Assembly: GCF_027409185.1 (NCBI RefSeq)
Contig: NC_084462.1
Coordinates: 84,926,179 to 84,990,178, forward strand
Direction: 5' to 3'
Length of the DNA stretch: 64,000 bases
Origin: Cynocephalus volans
Lineage: Eukaryota > Chordata > Mammalia > Dermoptera > Cynocephalidae
Both the position numbers and the translations under genes were made by a program. Each line of letters starts with the position of its first letter. The stretch's first letter is position 1. Under the pieces are notes generated by a model that had not been told where the DNA came from, did no database searches, and saw only the letters and a program-made list of their open reading frames with translations. Positions 52,547-64,000 of the stretch are shown one piece after another.

Positions 52547-54902
52547 GTAAGTGAAGAAAAAGAGTAAAACATAAAAAAATTTGAAACCTATAATATTATA
52601 GACTATTAAAAAAAAAGGAAAAATAACCCATGTTCCCATGGAAAAGAAAAACAGTAAGTTCTATGTATCCATAATACAATCGGATAATTTTTATATATTC
52701 TTTCTAATCTTTTTTTATGCATTTTATTATTATTACAACTTATATGATACAAATAATTTGGCTCTAAAGCAAATATTTAATCAATTCTTGGATTTACAAA
52801 GGCCACTTAATTATTTCTCTTTATGTACTTACATGTTTTTTCTTTTTTCTCTGGTTCTATATCTTAATTTTTAATGAAACAGTCTTTTTTTTATAAAGGT
52901 AATAGATAATGCAAAAACAAGTCAAATGATATAGGAATCTATAAATTAGAAGTTAACTTTTGCCTTCAACCATTTCCTTTTATAATAATATTGATAGTTT
53001 CATTTTCTTTTTCTTAAATGAATTTTTATTTGCTTATTTTTTTACAGTATTTAACAAATAATGGACTTTAACAAATATATGAGCATCAACTTTGTGCTGG
53101 GCAAAATGAAATAGTTTTGGGTATAATTTTCTCATGAAATGTTAACTTCAGGTCAGCTGCTGTAGAGCTGATGTCTTTGTTCAAATATTAACAATGAACT
53201 TTTGAGCTTCCTTTGTAATAAGAGCACATGGTAACAAAGAAAACTGAGTTTGTAAGATAGTTAATTGGATTCTAAAAATTATTTCTCCATAATGTTATTA
53301 AAAACCAGCTTCACATTAAACTCAGAGAAACTTTGCATTTTTGGAGTAAGACATAATGAAAACAATATTTCAGCAATACGAACAATTAAACAAAACAGTG
53401 AAATGAAATTGTGAGTTTTCAAAAAAGCTTGCATGTGGTGATGTGGGGATACCTTCATATGTCCTTTATTTCTGAGGTTCTCCTTTTTTTTGTTTGTTTG
53501 TTTTAATAATTTTTTTCCAGCCCCAGGACAGCAGTCCAAGTCAGTTCCTCTCCCAACCCCTTTTACTTCTGCCTCTGGGCATAAACAATTTCACTCTGAG
53601 GATCAGGAGCATTTCAAATCAAATTCAGTAAAAAGGGAGTTTATCGAAAGGGCATAGAGGCAGTCTTTCAGACATCCAAGACAAAACACTACAGCAAGGG
53701 CTTAATGGAATTTGAAGTACAAATTTAGAAACCAAGTTTCCTACCCCCAAAAAGTCTGATTTTCTGTGATTGCTCCCTTCTCTTGCTTCTTCCTATGAAT
53801 TCTTTTAGCTTCACAGTTTCAAATGTCTAGGAAACAGAGTCTAATTGGCTTAGTGTGTGGTGGTCACTAGCCATAAAATTTGTGTTCCGCATGGTATGGA
53901 TGTACGTGTTTAAGTTTCTTGAAGCACACTGCGCTGCCCATAGTAGAAGCTGTAAGATGGGCAAGTTTTCTAAGAGGTAGGATGGTTGGGGAGAAAGGAT
54001 ATATGATGTAATCTGCAAGTCTAGGCTCCACATCTATCATACCTGCCATTTTGTGATTGTTTTCCTTGAGATTTCTGTAGTCTCCTTAAAAGGAATTAGG
54101 AAAGATAACATGTTCCCTAGTGCTCCCCAGAGAGGTTAGTGATGAGTGCTGGGAGAGTCTCGAGGGATCTCAGCAGACAATTAAATACAGCAGCTGAAAG
54201 TCTGGCTAGATCAGTCTCACCCAGCGTGGAGGGCCATTGTCCTAAACTGTGTTCAAGGTAATCACATGCTGACTTTTTAAAAAGTGTCTTAAGGATTGTT
54301 GTCCTAAGAGCCTATTTTTGGTCCTTGTGTCTTTGAGGCTGTACATTCAGTTGGAACTATCTAATGCTTACCTCTTTTAGATTGTGTCTACACTGAGTTT
54401 CCTGTTTGGATTAGAATCTGTGTAGTTCTGGGAACAGCACCAAGTCACATTTTGAGGCTCGAAGTAGAAAATATCATTCATGATACCCTTGGGCCTAAGC
54501 TTGTGTCTTCAAATAGCTTCTTTTTGTGGCAACAAATTAGTTTTGGGGTTTATTTTATTCTGCCGTTATTTCCGATGTCTAGCCTCACTGCCTGAATTTT
54601 CTGAGTGATGGTCAAGTCCATCATTTATTTTGTAAGTAGACTTGGCCTGGAATTTTCCTTTTTCCTTGTCTCTCTTGACCTTCCTGATAGGTTATTTAAA
54701 CTCCTCGGTGTTTAAAGCTCTTCCATTGAGTGTTACGTGGAGAGGTGCTGTAGGAAGAAGAAATGTCCTTTTGTAAATGGGGCTTTAACAAAACTTTTTT
54801 GTTATTGGGGGAAAAATCTGATTTAATCATAAAGTTTTTGACTATTTACTTACACAAACATGCTGGTATTTTTGGTTTTTTGTTTGTATTTTCTTTTCAC
54901 AG
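52547..54902. other. WDR72 intron 12
   Basis: 52885-53010 resembles an antisense L1 tail ('taaaggtaatagataatgca'). 53480-53516 is a T-rich run. From 53520 to 54830 the sequence is complex and not obviously repetitive, without any coding signal. Confidence 0.45.
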
Positions 54903-55098
54903 CTAAGAGGTACTCCGATAATTTGCTGTGTGTGCAGTGACCATTCCGTGGCTCTCCTGCACCTTGAGGAGAAGAGGTGCCTCCTGCGTGCCCGGAAGCA
55001 CATTTTCCCTGTGAGGATGATAAAATGGCACCCAGCTGAAAATTTTTTAATTGTTGAATGTACAGATGACTCTGTCTACATCTGGGAAATTGAAACAG
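54903..55098 (+). CDS. WDR72: WDR72 exon 13: residues 522-586, last coding exon in window
   Basis: The acceptor is a long T-rich tract ending ttcttttcacag. It encodes [60 protein letters not shown] and WEIET plus one base (phase 1), with donor ACAG|gtaaat. Two blades are visible: [12 protein letters not shown], and [20 protein letters not shown]. In the second the usual small Gly before Cys/Ser is Glu (GAA at 55056-55058; VGC in human, from memory). The next exon, expected to begin with the rest of Gly then Thr-Leu-Glu, was not found before 64000. Confidence 0.95.
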
Positions 55099-56005
55099 GT
55101 AAATTGAAATTTTACCTCTTTTCATCCTTTATGTATTATGATGTCCAAGCATTTGACCGGGTGGAGAGTTCCAGAGAAACACAGTGACATCCTCGCTTGC
55201 TTTAACCTTTAGTTGGGCTGCATTTGATATCTTCAGTTAAAGTCATATGTGAAAAATAAAACACAACAGCCTAAGTCAGATCCTGACGCACTGATGATTA
55301 GCTGACAGGGCAGTGTACAGGAATCAGCCGGATATTTCTGGAAGCTATAAATAAAAACATAAATTATCTTCTTTAATTATTAACAAGAGAGAAATTTAGT
55401 GTCCCACTGGTCTCAAATTATCATTAAATTCTGCCTTCTTCAGCATACTCACCATCTCAGCAACATTTGGAGCTAATTGATGATCAGTAATAATGGAATA
55501 TAATTAATTACAAAACTCCAAAAAGTTGAGTCAGGGAAACTGAAAACTGAGTAGCTGAATTGAACTTTTGTTATTGTAATGTAGAGAGTGTATAGTTTGA
55601 ACTTTAGAGATTTTTAAAAAAGTTTTACTGTGTAACTGAAGATTGAAAGTAACACATTTCAGGAAAATGCTGAGAACATTTCAAATAAGGTGAGGTAATT
55701 AATGAATCTGAGTCAGGGGAGTTCACTTGAGAGTACATTGCACTGAAACTGTTGCATGATTTTTATTGATAAATCAGTGCTGGTTTTATGTTGGGTGTTA
55801 TTAATAGACTGGATAGTTTATAATATTACATAGTTTAGAGTCATACTTCACCAAAATAATTGTTATTTTCTTTATATTTGACTGTTGAGTATTAATGATG
55901 ATGAGTAATATACTGGTGTATAGAGGGTACAACATAGTACTAAGCTTACATTTGTACCTTGTTTTACAGCTTTGATGGGCTTTCATGCTCATTTGTCCAT
56001 TAGAT
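55099..56005. other. WDR72 intron 13, start
   Basis: AT-rich, unassigned. No candidate for exon 14 (expected to continue Gly-Thr-Leu-Glu) was found. Confidence 0.5.
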
Positions 56006-56009
56006 TCTC

Positions 56010-56445
56010 ACAACTTCTGGGTTAGGTAGGAGAGATATTGTTCACCATTTTGTTGATGAGGAATTTGCATATCTAATTTGTAAATGTTCAAGATTGCACA
56101 GTTAACAGGTGATGAGCTAATATAAGAGCCCTGGGTGGTCTTTGCACAATATACACAAAATTAGGAGAATTTTAGAATTCTTAGATAATCTATTGATCTG
56201 AGTGGCAGTTGAGTATAAGGGATAAAATAGGGTCTAATGCCTGGGCTTGCCTCCAGAAACTGCTAATGAAGAGCAATTTGACCTTGGGAAAATCACTTGG
56301 CTTCTCTGCATGTCAATTTCCTTATCTGCCAAATGAGAGTAATAATACTTTCTTTCTGTCAGCATTAAATGAGCTAATACCTACAAGGCTTGTAAACAGT
56401 GCCTGTAGGTGGTAAACCCTTAGTAATAGTTAACTATTATTGTTA
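56010..56445. repeat. Two MIR elements, antisense then sense (intron 13)
   Basis: 56010-56140 antisense ('tgttgatgaggaatttgcat', 'aagattgcacagttaacagg'); 56190-56445 sense and quite complete ('gggtctaatgcctgggcttg', 'tgaccttgggaaaatcactt', 'atttccttatctgccaaatg', 'acagtgcctgtaggtggtaa'). Confidence 0.75.
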
Positions 56446-56944
56446 TTATCAAAGAATACAGCAAAATCTTGACTTCTACTTGTGAAACCTGAATCTGTAA
56501 AATACTTCGAAATGTGTATAATTGCATTTTCAATTGTGAATCTTTGGTAACTGAACATATTTTTCACAAATAATAGAATCCAGCAAGAATAAAGAAATAT
56601 TTTGTCACTCACAAATGTTTGTAGCTCCATTGCCCCATCAGGATACCTTCTAGCCATGCAACTTTTTATTTATGTCTTTTTTTGATGAGGTGGAAAGTAA
56701 AGGAGAGAAGGTGAATCACTAGTACTTCTTGAAATTATGTTTATCCCCATTTTGTATTTTAATTTTCTAATCATTTTTATACACCCAAAATACATAATCA
56801 AATGTTGTAGAACATTTCAAAAAGAAACATTAAGAAAAAAAAATAATCCTGTCCCATGACCTAAAGATAAGTGTTTTTAAAATTTTATTCTACTTTCTGG
56901 TAGATGTCTTTTCATGTCAATGAATAGATGTTTATGTTGCATTT

Positions 56945-57345
56945 CAGTCCTAGCAGGATACCGAATTCAACCCAGATGGGTCAAATGACGAGACTTTAAT
57001 GAAAGGACTATATAAAGGAGTGTGGGTTGGAATTAGGGAACAGACACGGAATGAATGGTGAGGGCCCCCAGCAGCTGAACATTGGCAGCATCAGGAAGCT
57101 CTTACCACCTTTTAGGGCTGAAGTAGCAAGAGCAGAAAATAGTGCTAATGGAACCCAGTGAGAGCTGAAGTCAAGGAGGAATGGTCACGCCCTGAAGTCG
57201 TGGAAGAGAAACAGACCCTGCCAGAAATGCAGGACTGAAACAGAGAGAGCTGGAAGAAATCTCTTTCTCTTTCTGCAGTAGCCTCCAATAGTTTAATCCA
57301 ACTGAAAGTCAGAGGGTAAGGGCATTCAGTTCTAGGCATCAGATT
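56945..57345. repeat. Old interspersed repeat, family not named (intron 13)
   Basis: A familiar order of words ('agcaggataccgaattcaac', 'gagactttaatgaaaggact', 'ccaccttttagggctgaagt', 'aacccagtgagagctgaagt', 'ccaactgaaagtcagagggt') that I have seen as a dispersed mammalian repeat but cannot assign confidently. Confidence 0.45.
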
Positions 57346-59475
57346 CCCTGTGCACAGAGCAGAACACAGAAAGGTAGGAAAGGATGGTGTGTATGGTCAA
57401 ATGGACAATAATCGGTAAAGTGGCCATTATGGACACACCACACTTCAATTCAGGAATCTCCTATAGTTGGTTATTTATATTATTTCCTATTTTTAAAAGT
57501 TGGTTTTAGAACTTCGCTATCAAATAATGCACACATGTTTAGTGCCAAATTAACCTATAGAATATTTGTTCTGAATGAGGTTGTTTGATTATCATTTGTG
57601 ATGTACCTCTTTACTTTTTCAAAGCATCATCCATTGAGAGTCTCATTTCAACCCCACAGCACCCTGTGGAGGTGGCTGATGGCCCAACTTTCTTTACCAC
57701 ACTCATTTCTTTTGCAAAAGTTTATGTTGTTCCTTTCAGTCTAGTGTCTGGTATTGGCTTTGTTGTGGGTTGCCTTTTATCTCTGCAATTCCAATTTCGC
57801 TTAAAATTTAATCCACTACTTTTTCATTCCCAAGGTGGATTTCAACTGGCTGCAATGCTTCCATCACGTTTACTGTTCTTGATTTCTATTTATCCTTTTC
57901 CTGGAAAGGTGGAAAACTTTGGGAACAGGAAGCTTTTTCATTTATATTTTCATAAAGTTAGGGGAGAAAATACCAGCTAAGAACAAAACAATTAGGCTGA
58001 CAAGAGCTCTGTGAGGATATGGAATGTGCCTGTTCACTGATAAGCCTGGCACACGAATAAGTAAATGAATGTTGAGTGAATAAACTAACCCAAATGTTCT
58101 TGGTCCTCAATAGATTGAATACAAATGAGGTCCTCTTAACATTGGCCAATTGGGGTAATTCTCAGATCATGGCTACCCAACTGTAGGTAGGTCCTTGGCT
58201 TTCTCCTCCAAGTCTCCGCTAGGGTCTTTGAAGTTCACAGGGTCTGTCTCACCTCCTCAGATATAGTCCAGTGTGTTTTCTGCTTCAGTCAACTTTTTCT
58301 GAGTCTTTGCCTTTTAGCTTTGCTTATAGATATTTTCTCCATAGCATTCAAACTTAGTTCCATGTATAAACAAACCTGTTCTTTGTTCCATTTCTCCTAC
58401 TCCACCTATTCTAAGTACATAAATAAGAAATAAATTGACATGAAGGCATGGGTATTTATCACATCTGTCAGCATTACAGCAACTCCCAGGCCCATAGAGA
58501 TAAAATAGGAAGTGTCAGTAGGATAAGTGTTTAGGAGAAAGAGGTCTAGAAAGTAAAGGTAGAAGAAGGAGCCTGAAGCCAGAGGTAATTAATTCTCGGC
58601 TGTGCCAAAAGTCTGCCTTGGTGGGAGTTTTGGGGAGTGGGTATAGAGTCAGTCCCTGTGCCATCATCCCTCAGGTATGAAGGATGGCACAGGAGACCTC
58701 TTTCTGGTTTTCATAAATACTTCATAACAGCCTATTTCCACTTTACTCATCGGTCTCTGTGGTAGAACACACAGCATATTCTAGAGCCACGTACCTTCAT
58801 GCCTGTTTCATCTTGACATGGTAAGGGGTGTTTTGTTCTGTGACACGTGGCATAGTCAGATGCATGCCAGGGTAAAGTTCGGGGTCACAGGTGGACATGC
58901 TTATCTCATGGAAGAGGCAGACGACTGAAGTAGAGAAGTGTTTGTGTGACACTGAGGGACCCATCTTCTGGCTGAAAATGCAGTGCTGCCAGGTTGGGAA
59001 TGACAAGGGCATCCAGTTTTGCTTATTGATTCGCCAGATGTCCCGTGATGTTTAGGCCTGATTAGGAAGGGAAAAAACTGGAGATGTCATTTTGATTAAT
59101 ATTTGAGCTCCCACAGTGTGCTGGCACTGACAACTCTGGGCAGCTTGTTGACCTCATTGCTGTGAGACACATGAGGGGTTATGTAATACTGATTTTTTTC
59201 CCTCTCAGCTCTGAGCTAATTGTTCTTTTAAGAATTAAATTTAAAATAATTCTAAGGACTTTTATGTTTACAGTAATGGGTTTACATAGCAGAAAACTTG
59301 CATAACAAATTTCTTGTGTGCTATTAATATAGTAATTATTAATATTGAAGGTCTTCTGTTAAGCTTATGGTTTTTTCTTGTAAAATATGCCATATTAAGC
59401 AACTGGATTTTTTTAATGGGAAAATGAAATCATGTTTGCTTGAAAATAAAACATTTCTTGATACGATGGGTCAGA
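57346..59475. other. WDR72 intron 13, middle
   Basis: 57990-58085 has L2-like words ('aagcctggcacacgaataag', 'taaatgaatgttgagtgaat'). The rest is unassigned. A 131-codon + frame (57585-57980) has no recognisable domain and no splice context. Confidence 0.4.
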
Positions 59476-59479
59476 AACA

Positions 59480-59675
59480 CTTTTTCTGAACAGGGCTGGA
59501 TAGTAAATATTTTCAGCTTTATGGACCATATGATCTCTGTCGCAACTACTGAACTCTGCCACTGTAGTACAAGAGAGGCCATAGACAATACATAAACAGG
59601 TGGGTGAGGCTGTCTTCCAATAAAACTTTATAAAAACAGTCAGCAGGCTGCATTTGGCCAACAGGTATTGTTTAT
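59480..59675. mobile_element. hAT-type DNA transposon fragment (intron 13)
   Basis: 'ccatatgatctctgtcgcaa', 'gaactctgccactgtagtac', 'gccatagacaatacataaac' and 'ttccaataaaactttataaa' with 'gcaggctgcatttggcc' are words of a common Charlie-type element with an internal deletion. Confidence 0.7.
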
Positions 59676-61860
59676 AGACCCCTGAGAATGATCATTTTTC
59701 TTTTTAAAGACCATTGTTTTCATAATGTCATTCTTAAAGCAGTTGATAATTTTTAATCCACTATACCTCACTGACTCTGTATAGTAAGCAGGGTGGGTAT
59801 GAATGTATTCATTTTGCTAGTGAAGAAATGGAATGCAGAGAGGTTTTGTGAGTATGAAGGTCCCCAGGGTGGGTATTGGCACATGCACTGGAATGTATAT
59901 CTCCCTCTTACATTCTGGTATGTTGTCTACTGTATCATACAATAGGAATACCTCTTGCAGATGGAGGTCAGCTTTTTAAGACTGCCAAGCAGGGAATTAG
60001 ATAAGAAAAGCTCTGAGAAGCATGGAAATGGCTTCCAGGAAACCTGCTGCAAGCTGTCCTGAAAGAGAGGGTATCTGGCTATCTCTCAGAGCTTGGCTCT
60101 TAACTTAGACATAGTTCTGGTCATCTGACTTCTCAGATGACAGATTCAAAGCAGCAAATTACAAGTAGGGAGGCTGTTAGTGGCAAGTATAGCAGATGTG
60201 ACAGCTGGCGGAAAGGAAGAAGGGCTAAAGTTAGGTATCCTGAGCTCATAGAAAGATGGTGGTCAAAAAAAAAGGCTGAAATTGTTTTTCTTGTTCTGGA
60301 AGCTCTAACATATCTCTGCAAGGCCGTCAGTCCACAACCCATGTCTCATGCTGGAGAGCTGGATATTCTCCTTCCTGGGTACTGCCAACTCCAGGAGAAA
60401 TATTTAAAGTTATTACATCCACAGTGGATTCCAGACCCGAGGAAATCTCAGAAGTATCTGGGGCCTGGCATTAAAGAGGAGTGAAGTTTTTGACTAATGA
60501 GTGGGTAGAATTCAGGGTACCTGTGAATCTATTTTTGTTAATTCCTTCCAGTACCTGCTCAGGTGATGTGTGCTGTTGACCTTGAGCAGAAAGCTTTGCT
60601 GCTGTGGCATGGTGGGAGGACCCAGCCTCTGATTATGTCATGGCTTCTGTGGGAAAGCACAGCCAAGTTTTAAAACACCCACCTTATAAACAGACTGTTG
60701 GAACAAAGCCTATTCATAAGAAATTAAGGAAGTAAGGAAGAAGATAATGCGTTTTAAAGTTATTTTCACCACAGATGTCATATTTTCTATCTCTTAATTT
60801 CTTTTTCTTATTGGAATTAGTAGCTGTTAGCTGCAAACTTATTCAGTCTATAATGATGCCGTATAAATGAAGCATGTGTTCTTCCATGGTTTAAAAGTAC
60901 ATAGTCTTAAAAAGAAAATTTTTTAGAAAAACATTAAAAATGGTGAGTTTTGTCAACTAATAGCTAATAGGCTATATTTTAAGAGAATGTTAGCTATTTA
61001 AACATCTACTATAGATTCGAATTTGCTTCCCTTGTTTAATGTAAGGGGTACATTGAATACATGCAGGACACAGTTTCCCAGAAATGTAGTCATATTAATA
61101 AAAAAGAGTCATGTCGTTAAATTGTTATGTCGTCACACCCAAATATCACAAGTTCACTACATGGACAAGTAATTTTCCAGTTCACAAGTTTTACTTGGTC
61201 ACTTTCTTTTGTACTATGTAGTGTCTAGTATTACTATATGCATAAAATAAAAATTTAAAAATTACACTAGTGACTAACTACCGTTCTGAGGGAATGTTTT
61301 GCTTGGTTTTCTCATCAAGGTCACCACTTTGTAGATAAAGGGGCAAAGTTATGTTGTGTTGACTGCTTTGTCAGCACAATCAGTGCGCAATTTCCATCAT
61401 TTGTGTGTTAAAGGTAGTTTTTGAGTATGCAGCATCCTGCAGGTAACAGTGTCTCCAACATGTCATTTTCTCAAAGCCACGTTATTTTGTTGTGGTAAAT
61501 TACAGATGGAACCCTCTTGGGATGATTGTTTTTAGAAAAGAAAAATAGGATACATTAAAGTACAGTGTGGGATTTTTTCCTATATCACCTTTTCCAGGCC
61601 CTTTTCTTCTTTATTATAATAATTACTGATGTTATTACTCAACATATATTTTTAGTTCACTGCATATTTTTTGAATCTTTATTTCTTCCTTCTTTGGTCT
61701 AAGTTATCACAGCTACACTATAATTTACGATTTTGATTATGCACTGTGGTGTTTATGTGCAAACGTGGGCATGTATATGTACACGCTTATGTATGTGAAC
61801 TTTGCTTGAAGTTAAGCTACTAAATATTTGCACAATTGTCAAGGTTTAATTTCATTAGTA
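59676..61860. other. WDR72 intron 13, later part
   Basis: No named repeat apart from a weak MIR-like trace near 59800-59860. A 115-codon frame at 60137-60484 is not supported as a gene: no domain, no splice context and an opposite-strand frame of similar size. Confidence 0.4.
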
Positions 61861-61864
61861 GGAG

Positions 61865-61995
61865 GTAGAGTCCCAGAGGGGTTACGAACATGAGCCCTGG
61901 GAGTCAGACTGCCTGGGTTTGAATTCTTGTTCCACCCTTTCCAATCTGTGTTACACTACTCAAGTTTTAACTCCTCAAGGTCTTGCCATCTCTTA
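61865..61995 (+). repeat. MIR SINE
   Basis: 'acatgagccctgggagtcag', 'actgcctgggtttgaattct' and 'gtgttacactactcaagttt' give a sense MIR core. Confidence 0.75.
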
Positions 61996-62399
61996 ATGGC
62001 AGCTAGCACCGAATAATTATAAATTATTATTTATTCTAAATCTTTTATAAATTACCATACAAGAAGTCTGTACTTAAGGTTTCACTATCCCTCAGTCCTT
62101 AATTCCTCCTCTGCATTCTAATTGAGCTCAACAATTATTTCTTGTTCTGCTGAAAGGCATAACACTTTGAATGATACCAGAATTATCACACATGGCTTTC
62201 CTCCTTAAAGAGCTTTCAGCATAATGAGGAAAAATTTGTGCCTTTGAAACAGTCTGACAAAATATAAGACAATTTGTAAGGAAGACGTGGAGTATACTAA
62301 AGTGCCCAAATGTACTGATGAGTATTTGTGTGGGGGAGATTTTTATTACTTGTTTCCATAGCACAGTGTACTTCCCCTCTCATACTTAGAATTTTGGGG

Positions 62400-62550
62400 T
62401 TAATATTTGTCCTTCTTGCCAGCCTAAAAACACCATGAGGGCCAGAATTGTGTCCATGTTGTTCATTGTTCTATTCCCAGAAGCTAATACAGCACCTGAC
62501 ATGTAGGAAGAACTGGACAGGTATTTGTTGAGTTTAATTGAAAATGGAAA
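62400..62550 (+). repeat. LINE L2, 3' end
   Basis: 'aacaccatgagggccagaat', 'ttgtgtccatgttgttcatt', 'agctaatacagcacctgaca' and 'tgtaggaagaactggacagg' end in the tatttgttgagtt terminus. Confidence 0.75.
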
Positions 62551-62804
62551 AATATTTAGCTTTCATAATCACAAGTAATGCCACATGACTCATTGTTCAT
62601 TCCTAAAGTATTGAAGTAATGTTATTGCCTGGTATTTACAGACAGAAGATTCTGCTACTGTTAATTTGTACAGTCTTCAGCAGATCACTAAATTGATCAG
62701 AGCCTTAGTTTTCTCATGGTAATGGTGATGTGTAACATATTTTTACAGAAAAGGTGTAAGAAGTTACTATATGTGAGAATACTGGCTTTATTTTTATTAA
62801 ATAT

Positions 62805-62872
62805 ATATGTGTGTATATATATGTACACAAGTATGTATATGTGTATATATATGCATATTTATATACACTTGC
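62805..62872. repeat. (TATG/TA)n simple repeat
   Basis: Alternating TA/TG with atatatgtacaca-type units, directly visible. It produces Tyr/Ile/Cys-rich chance frames on both strands. Confidence 0.9.
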
Positions 62873-62875
62873 TAT

Positions 62876-63495
62876 AATAAAAAGAAACCAGAGCAACAAA
62901 AAATAAAGGAATTGGGATTTATAAAATTTAAAAACTTCTTTGTATCCAAAGGGCATTATCAAGAATGCCAAAAGACAGTCTACAGAATGGGGAAAAGATT
63001 TGCAAATACATTTGATAATGGTCCAGAATATATAAAGAACTCTTACAGCACAACAACAAAAAGACAAACCACCTAATTTTTAAAAGGACATAGGACTTGA
63101 ATAGATATTTCTCCAAAGATATGCAAATAGCCAATAAGCACTTGTCAAGGTTATCAGCATCATTAAATTTCAGGGAAACACAAATCAAAATCACAATGAG
63201 ATACCATTTCATACTCACTAGGATGCTTATAATCAAAAAAGTGGACAAGGATGTGGAAAATATAAAATGGTGCCACCACAGTAGAAAACAGTTTGGCAGT
63301 TCCTCAAAAATTAAAACATAGAATTACCATATGACCCAGCAATTCCACTCCTGGATATATACCCAAGAGAAATGAAAACATATACCCACACAGAAACTTG
63401 TACACACATGCTTATAATAGCATTATTCATAATGGTCAGAACGTAGAAACAACCCAAATGACCATCAGTGGAGGCATGTAATAAATAAATAAATC
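62876..63495 (+). repeat. L1 ORF2 3' part, sense (intron 13)
   Basis: Classical L1 string: 'ttaaaaacttctttgtatcc', 'atggggaaaagatttgcaaa', 'tccagaatatataaagaact', 'ccaaagatatgcaaatagcc', 'aatgagataccatttcatac', 'gtggacaaggatgtggaaaa', 'gacccagcaattccactcct' and 'acaacccaaatgaccatcag'. It ends at 'aaataaatcgtg', before the normal ORF2 end. Frame broken. Confidence 0.92.
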
Positions 63496-64000
63496 GTGCT
63501 GGACTTCCAGCTCGATTATGAACTTTTCCAGTTCTTTTCCAGTGGAAAAGACGGTCCCCAGTGTCACTCTTTCCCACAAATCAACCAACTTAGAGCTATA
63601 AAAAAGCAGCCAAGCTGGGGCCGCTAGAACTCAGGGAAAGAAGAGGAGAGACCTACGGAGTGCATGAAGGCAGGAGAAGCCATGATGAGAGAAAGAAAAA
63701 ATTGCTTCGACTGATTTGACTCCTGGCTGCTTTCAGGCTGGAGCTGGTGAGTGCAAGGAGCAGGAACTGGCAAAAGCCACTGATGTGCCCTCTGGATGAA
63801 GTTGCTTGGAGGCAGCAGGGGAGAAGAGGGCCTTGGCGGTCCCCAGGCCAGCAGGACCACTAACAGGGTTCCCGTGGACCCACATAGAAGCTAGGAGCCA
63901 CAACAACTGAAATAAAAGAGCCATTCAGAGGCCAGTGAGTCATCGCAAGGGACCAGAACTTGGCCTGTCCCATCCAAAGTGTTTGGAGCACGGGCAGTGA
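63496..64000. other. GC-rich block abutting an L1 and running off the window
   Basis: An abrupt change from AT-rich L1 to about 50% G+C at 63498 ('ctggacttccagctcgatta'). It includes 'gctggggccgctagaactca', 'agcaggaactggcaaaagcc' and 'ggtccccaggccagcaggac'. It could be the 5' end/5'UTR of a further L1, an LTR, or unique intron sequence. There is no splice-supported coding frame. Identity is open. Confidence 0.3.

Noticed and set aside
57585..57980. 131-codon ORF in intron 13
   Set aside because: No recognisable domain, no splice signals, no conservation evidence; length is compatible with chance in 64 kb.
60137..60484. 115-codon ORF
   Set aside because: No family recognised and a 69-codon frame opposes it; treated as chance.
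62714..63248. Minus-strand ORFs of 117 and 106 codons
   Set aside because: They read the antisense of a TA/TG simple repeat and a decayed L1 ORF2.

Overview
Mammalian nuclear DNA: AT-rich, mostly non-coding and packed with old interspersed repeats (MIR, L2, L1, hAT/Tigger DNA transposons, ERVL-MaLR LTRs). No bacterial or viral gene organisation is present. There is no Alu, B1/B2 or carnivore/ruminant SINE. Three short tRNA-derived SINEs (about 3.2, 8.7 and 20.0 kb) carry recognisable A/B-box halves; at least the first two resemble the tRNA-Ile-derived CYN family described from colugos (Dermoptera). A colugo is therefore my best guess for the host, but the SINE assignment is from memory and the species call is only moderate.

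The one protein-coding gene I can support is the 5' part of WDR72 on the + strand. Twelve coding exons (numbered 2 to 13, assuming one upstream non-coding exon) run from the start codon at 25801 to 55098. Their splice phases join into one open frame of 586 codons plus one base, the first ~53% of a protein that is about 1100 residues in human. The encoded part holds the N-terminal WD40 propeller repeats. The downstream exons lie beyond the right edge; the last ~8.9 kb is intron 13.

Layout: 1-25.8 kb is upstream intergenic sequence or 5' intron with no recognisable gene. It contains SINEs, two MaLR LTRs, a Tigger copy, long antisense L1 remnants and two L1 3' ends pointing at each other just upstream of the first coding exon. 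25.8-55.1 kb is the WDR72 exon series. Introns 2 and 3 are large and full of L1, one interrupted by a sense-oriented MaLR LTR; exons 4-9 are tightly clustered (40.2-45.0 kb). 55.1-64 kb is intronic, ending in an L1 ORF2 remnant abutting a GC-rich block that runs off the window.

The most interesting observations concern WDR72 splicing. The ancestral acceptor of exon 10 seems lost, with a canonical AG six bases further in that would delete two residues. Exon 3 ends in a 4-nt-spaced tandem donor whose stronger-looking downstream site creates an immediate stop. Exon 11 has a very weak donor. Other items are a palindromic mariner-like MITE nested in an L1, a ~150-bp hairpin element, and a sense LTR in intron 2 with its own poly(A) signal.
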